Part shown: one piece after another, positions 61,065-64,000 of the stretch | Position numbering within the stretch: the first letter of the stretch is position 1 | How the letters are laid out: each line of letters begins with the position of its first letter | From: Streptomyces coeruleorubidus | GTDB lineage: Bacteria > Actinomycetota > Actinomycetes > Streptomycetales > Streptomycetaceae | Reading direction: 5' to 3' | DNA length: 64,000 nucleotides | Assembly: GCF_008705135.1 (NCBI RefSeq) | Contig: NZ_CP023694.1 | Location: 930,001-994,000 of the forward strand | Position numbers and translations under genes: made by a program | The notes under the pieces: generated by a model | Seen by the model: only the letters and a program-made list of their open reading frames with translations | What the model was told of the DNA's origin: nothing | Databases searched by the model: none

Positions 61065-61114
61065 TCATTATTCGGGCGTGCTGCAGGAAACCCGGTGACT
61101 GTGGTGCGTGTCAT

Positions 61115-61699
61115 TCAGTCCAGCAGGGCCAGCGCCTGCTCGGCCGCGTCCCGCACCCGGGCGGGATCATTCGATGCCTTGCCGACGACGCGCAGGCCCT
61201 GCAGCAGGACGAACAGCATGCGAGCCAGCGCGTGCGGATCACGACCCTCGGGCAGCTCACCCTGAGCCTGGGCGCGTACGAGCGCGGAGTACAACGGGGT
61301 CTCCACGTGCTCCCAGCTGATCTCGACCCGCCGGGCCGCCGCGGGGTCGTGCGGGGCCAACTCGGCGGCGGTATTGGTGACGAAGCAACCGTTCAGCCGG
61401 CTCTCCGGGGATGCGGCCTCCGCGGCGAAGCGGCGCACCACCGCCCGCACCGCGGGCAGTGCGGGGCCCGGCTGGGACAGCTCGGCCAGGAGAGACGGGT
61501 CGCGCGTCTCGGCGTACCGGTCCAGGGCCTTCAGGTACAGCTCGTGCTTGCTGCCGAAGGTCGCGTAGATGCTGGCGCGGCCGATGCCGAGATGCTCGAC
61601 GAGGTCGCTCATCGACGTCGCTTCGTAGCCGCGCCGCCAGAACAGCTCAAGGGCCGACTGCAGCGCGGCGTCCGGATCGAATTCCTTGGTCCTGGCCAC
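61115..61699 (-). CDS. TetR family regulator (LmrA/YxaF-like)
   Basis: A 194-residue TetR protein: DPDAALQSALELFWRRGYEA, HLGIGRASIYATFGSKHELY (residues 8-52), and a C-terminal TetR_C domain with RLNGCFVTNTAAELAPHDPA. It is immediately downstream of the MFS gene in the opposite reading sense to the operator pair: it ends 46 nt before the operator at 61055 and begins at 61699, next to the second operator. It likely represses the MFS/SDR genes and itself until the exported compound binds. Confidence 0.83.
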   Translation of the reverse strand: MARTKEFDPDAALQSALELFWRRGYEATSMSDLVEHLGIGRASIYATFGSKHELYLKALDRYAETRDPSLLAELSQPGPALPAVRAVVRRFAAEAASPESRLNGCFVTNTAAELAPHDPAAARRVEISWEHVETPLYSALVRAQAQGELPEGRDPHALARMLFVLLQGLRVVGKASNDPARVRDAAEQALALLD

Positions 61700-61724
61700 A
61701 CCTAGAGACCATAGACGTATCCAG

Positions 61725-61738
61725 AACGATCAGTCAAT
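61725..61738. promoter_or_regulatory. Second TetR-type operator, upstream of the TetR start
   Basis: GAACGATCAGTCAA matches the complement of the MFS operator (TTGACCGATCGGTTC) with two changes. It lies 26 nt upstream of the TetR GTG start at 61699, which suits autoregulation. Confidence 0.45.
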
Positions 61739-61828
61739 TAACTGTGTCGTCGAGGCCTTTGGCCATGTGGCGGAGGCATCGAAGCAGCGTCAGGCGGCGC
61801 GTACTCAGCACCTTCCTCACGAGACTGC

Positions 61829-63070
61829 TCAGGTGAGCGCCCCGAGCGGATCGTCCAGGACCGGCTGCCAGGCCAGTTCGGCCGCGCCGACCAGGCTGTT
61901 GTGGTCGAGGGTGCACGCGAGGATCGGGACGCCGCCGCTTTGGCCCCACAGGCTGCGGTCGGCGACTACCGCGCGGAGCCGGCCGGGGTCGGCGTCCAGG
62001 AGGGTGCGGTGCAGACCGCCGAGGATGATCCGGTCCGGGTTGAGGATGTTGACGAGACCGGCGAGTCCGAGGCCGAGCCGGTCGATGAGGGTCTCGGTGG
62101 CCGTGCGGACGCCCGGGTCGTCGTAGTGGTGACGGATCAGGTCGATGGACTGCTGGAGCAGGGACACCTCGGGGCCCGGTTCGCGTCCCGCCGCCGTGAG
62201 GAAGGCCAGGGGGTCGGTCTCCACGTCCAGGCAGCCGCGGCTGCCGCAGTGGCAGGGGCGGCCCTCGGGGTGGACGGTGAGGTGGCCGACCTCCAGCGCG
62301 AGGCCCGAACTGCCCCGGTGGAGGCGGCCGTCGAGGACGAGCGCGCCGCCGACGCCCCGGTGGCCGGTGGCCACACACAGCAGGTCGCGGGAGCCGCGTC
62401 CGGCGCCGTGCCGGTGCTCGGCGAGCGCGGCGAGGTTGACGTCGTTCGCGGCGAACGCGGGTCCGTCGAGACCGGCGGCGCGCACCTGCTCGGCGAAGAT
62501 GTCCCGGACGGGCGAGCCCGCCGGCCAGGCGAGGTGCAGCGGGTTCAGTGCCAGGCCCTCGGGTTCGGCGACCGCGGAGGGGACGGCCAGCCCCGCGCCC
62601 ACGCACCGCCGCCCCGTCTCCCGCAGCAGCTCGGCGCCCGCCGTGACGACGGAGGCGAGCACCTTCGCCGGGTCGGCGTCGACGACCTCGCAGCCGGGCG
62701 CGGTGGCGACGATCCGGCCGCCCAGTCCGACCAGCGCCGCCCGGAAGCCGTCGGCGTGCACCTGTGCGGCGAGCGCGACGGGCCCGTCCTCGGCGACGGC
62801 CAGCTTGTGCGAGGGCCGGCCCTGCGAACCCGCCCCCGCGCCGGGCCGGGCGTCGACCCGGATCAGCCCGAGCGCCTCCAGTTCGGCGGCGACCGCTCCG
62901 GCCGTCGCCCGGGTCACGCCGAGCTCGGCGGTGAGTACGGCCCGGGTCGGCGCGCGTCCGGTGTGCACGAGCTCCAGCGCGGGTCCGAGCGCTCCGCGCC
63001 CCCGGTCCAGCCGCGTCCTCGTCGAGGTGCTCCCATCCCCCGCCGGCCGGGGGTCCGCCTTCCCGCTCAT
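61829..63070 (-). CDS. ROK-family transcriptional regulator
   Basis: A 413-residue protein with an N-terminal winged helix (APTRAVLTAELGVTRATAGA, residues 38-60) and a C-terminal ROK sugar kinase-like domain. The ROK zinc motif is in GRPCHCGSRGCLDVETDPLA, and the phosphate-like loop is in LALEVGHLTVHPEG. It likely senses a carbohydrate. The end of the gene is separated by 90 nt from the TetR operator. No sugar genes are adjacent. Confidence 0.83.
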   Translation of the reverse strand: MSGKADPRPAGDGSTSTRTRLDRGRGALGPALELVHTGRAPTRAVLTAELGVTRATAGAVAAELEALGLIRVDARPGAGAGSQGRPSHKLAVAEDGPVALAAQVHADGFRAALVGLGGRIVATAPGCEVVDADPAKVLASVVTAGAELLRETGRRCVGAGLAVPSAVAEPEGLALNPLHLAWPAGSPVRDIFAEQVRAAGLDGPAFAANDVNLAALAEHRHGAGRGSRDLLCVATGHRGVGGALVLDGRLHRGSSGLALEVGHLTVHPEGRPCHCGSRGCLDVETDPLAFLTAAGREPGPEVSLLQQSIDLIRHHYDDPGVRTATETLIDRLGLGLAGLVNILNPDRIILGGLHRTLLDADPGRLRAVVADRSLWGQSGGVPILACTLDHNSLVGAAELAWQPVLDDPLGALT

Positions 63071-63106
63071 GAGGGCGAGTCTCCCATGATCCGTAGGGCC
63101 CGCGGC

Positions 63107-63748
63107 CTACAGGCCGCTGACCCGGAGCGTGATGTTGAGCCGTCCGGTCAGGCCCAGCCCGGGCGGTGCCGTGCCTCCGTGTACCCGGGGGACCCCGTGG
63201 TAGGCGAGCCGGGACGGGCCGCCGAAGACGAACAGGTCGCCGCTGCGCAGCTCGACGTCGGTGTAGGGCCGCGTGCGGGTCTCGGGGTTGCCGAAGCGGA
63301 AGACGCAGGTGTCGCCGAGGCTCAGCGACACCACCGGCGCGTCCGACTTCTCGTCGCTGTCGCGGTGCATGCCCATCCGGGCGTCGGCGTCGTAGAAGTT
63401 GATAAGGGCGATGTCGTACGCCGGGGCCGGTCCGCCGAGTGTGTCCCGCACCGCCCGGCGGCCCAGCTCGCCCAGCCAGTCGGGGAACGGCTTCACCGGG
63501 GCGCCGTCGCCGTCGACGACCGTGCGGGCGTAGGCGTAGGGGTGCCAGTGCCAGCCGAGACAGACCTGCCGGGCGGTCATGGTGCCGCCGCCGGGGGTGC
63601 GGACCGTGCGCAGCCCGGCCGGCGGGCGCGCCCACGCGCGGCAGGCCTCCAGCAGCTCGCTCTGGTGCTCGGTGTCCAGCCAGTCCGGCACGTGGACCGC
63701 GCCCGGCGCCACCTGCGTACGGGCTCTGGGGAACAGTTCGCCGTCCAT
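63107..63748 (-). CDS. AlkB-like 2-oxoglutarate/Fe(II) dioxygenase
   Basis: A 213-residue enzyme of the AlkB family. The Fe(II) HxD is in ADARMGMHRDSDEKSDAPVV and the distal His in RLAYHGVPRVHGG. The 2-oxoglutarate-binding Arg and substrate Arg lie in GRLNITLRVSGL, and YDIALINFYD is the nucleotide-recognition lid. It removes alkyl lesions from DNA or RNA. ATG 63748 has GGGAGG upstream; earlier frame codons are not conserved. Confidence 0.87.
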   Translation of the reverse strand: MDGELFPRARTQVAPGAVHVPDWLDTEHQSELLEACRAWARPPAGLRTVRTPGGGTMTARQVCLGWHWHPYAYARTVVDGDGAPVKPFPDWLGELGRRAVRDTLGGPAPAYDIALINFYDADARMGMHRDSDEKSDAPVVSLSLGDTCVFRFGNPETRTRPYTDVELRSGDLFVFGGPSRLAYHGVPRVHGGTAPPGLGLTGRLNITLRVSGL

Positions 63749-63804
63749 GCCTCCCATCCTCCCCGACCTGGGCTGAGCTGCGGCTCGGCTAGCCTGGACG
63801 CACG

Positions 63805-64000
63805 ATGAACGACCGTATGACGACACCCTGGGGCGAGCTCGCGCTGACCCGTTTCCCGGAGGACCCGCGCGACAGGCTGCGTGCCTGGGACGCCTCCGAC
63901 GAGTACCTGCTGAGGTATCTGGCGCAGGAGGGGGTCCCGCTGTCGGGCACGGTCGTGGTCGTCGGGGACCGCTGGGGTGCCCTGGTCACGGCGCTCGCGG
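63805..64000 (+). CDS. RsmC/RlmG-like methyltransferase (3' partial)
   Basis: The gene runs past the right edge; 65 residues are visible (MNDRMTTPWGELALTRFPED, RAWDASDEYLLRYLAQEG, VPLSGTVVVVGDRWGALVTA). This is the N-terminus of Streptomyces RsmC/RlmG-type rRNA guanine methyltransferases, with the start of a pseudo-SAM domain. ATG 63805 is preceded by no strong ribosome site; ATG 63817 is an alternative. Confidence 0.62.
   Translation, partial: MNDRMTTPWGELALTRFPEDPRDRLRAWDASDEYLLRYLAQEGVPLSGTVVVVGDRWGALVTALA

Noticed and set aside
1..64000. rRNA, tRNA genes, complete IS elements and prophage genes
   Set aside because: No tRNA cloverleaf, rRNA sequence, intact transposase with terminal repeats, integrase or phage structural gene was recognised.

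Overview
The window is high-GC actinobacterial DNA and almost certainly comes from a Streptomyces chromosome. The evidence is very GC-rich third codon positions, many GTG starts, GTGA/ATGA stop-start overlaps, a mycothiol-type maleylpyruvate isomerase, F420-type PPOX and Rv1733c-type proteins, and many TetR/MarR/IclR regulators. No rRNA, tRNA, CRISPR array or intact insertion sequence was seen. The left 28 kb looks like an accessory catabolic region with gene debris. The right 36 kb is mostly typical Streptomyces housekeeping and regulatory genes.

Region 1 (1-2644): the end of a sulfonate/nitrate-type ABC permease, a strong terminator, then a graveyard holding a frameshifted sigma-factor tail and an IS110-type transposase tail, followed by a MerR regulator. 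Region 2 (3138-11924): a tightly overlapping six-gene minus-strand operon (aryl-AMP ligase, NDP-forming acyl-CoA synthetase, salicylyl-CoA 5-hydroxylase-like flavoprotein, mycothiol-dependent maleylpyruvate isomerase, fumarylpyruvate hydrolase, gentisate 1,2-dioxygenase) with a divergent IclR regulator. Together these genes reconstruct salicylate -> salicylyl-CoA -> gentisyl-CoA/gentisate -> maleylpyruvate -> fumarylpyruvate -> fumarate + pyruvate.

Region 3 (12040-25395): a second aromatic-catabolic island of unknown substrate. It contains a Tat-signal 2,3-dihydroxybenzoate-decarboxylase-like amidohydrolase, an NmrA-type reductase, a zinc alcohol dehydrogenase overlapping a bicupin dioxygenase, a methyltransferase-like protein, a VOC protein, a doubly damaged FAH hydrolase, a TfdB/MhpA-type flavin monooxygenase with TetR, an aldehyde dehydrogenase, an SDR with a divergent MarR, and a half-deleted copy of the NmrA gene. 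A motif TCTCTTGAAC recurs in three non-coding sites here and may mark a shared regulon. Region 4 (25508-28007): a quinone-oxidoreductase-like gene, an SDR and a TetR gene around an 18-bp perfect palindrome.

Region 5 (28509-49384): an MHS transporter, a GAF-PucR regulator and 3-hydroxybutyrate dehydrogenase; then a Nudix enzyme, apolipoprotein N-acyltransferase, an O-antigen-ligase-like protein, a PH-like membrane protein, glutamate racemase, an HpnB-like glycosyltransferase, a double TerD protein, a Pro/Gln-rich protein, a MOSC protein, an Rv1733c-like protein, a parallel beta-helix/AAA ATPase fusion, a membrane alpha/beta hydrolase, a DeoR regulator and an SRPBCC protein. Region 6 (49416-64000): a Cds1-like cysteine desulfhydrase, an anti-sigma-type ATPase, a SHOCT protein, a TetR/DUF4865/phosphotriesterase-like operon, a PPOX protein, a 3-hydroxyisobutyrate-dehydrogenase-like enzyme, a plant-like ketol-acid reductoisomerase divergent from an IlvY-type regulator, an SDR/MFS/TetR module with two matching operators, a ROK regulator, an AlkB-like oxygenase and the start of an RsmC/RlmG-like methyltransferase.

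All calls come from reading the sequence and remembered family motifs; no database search was run.
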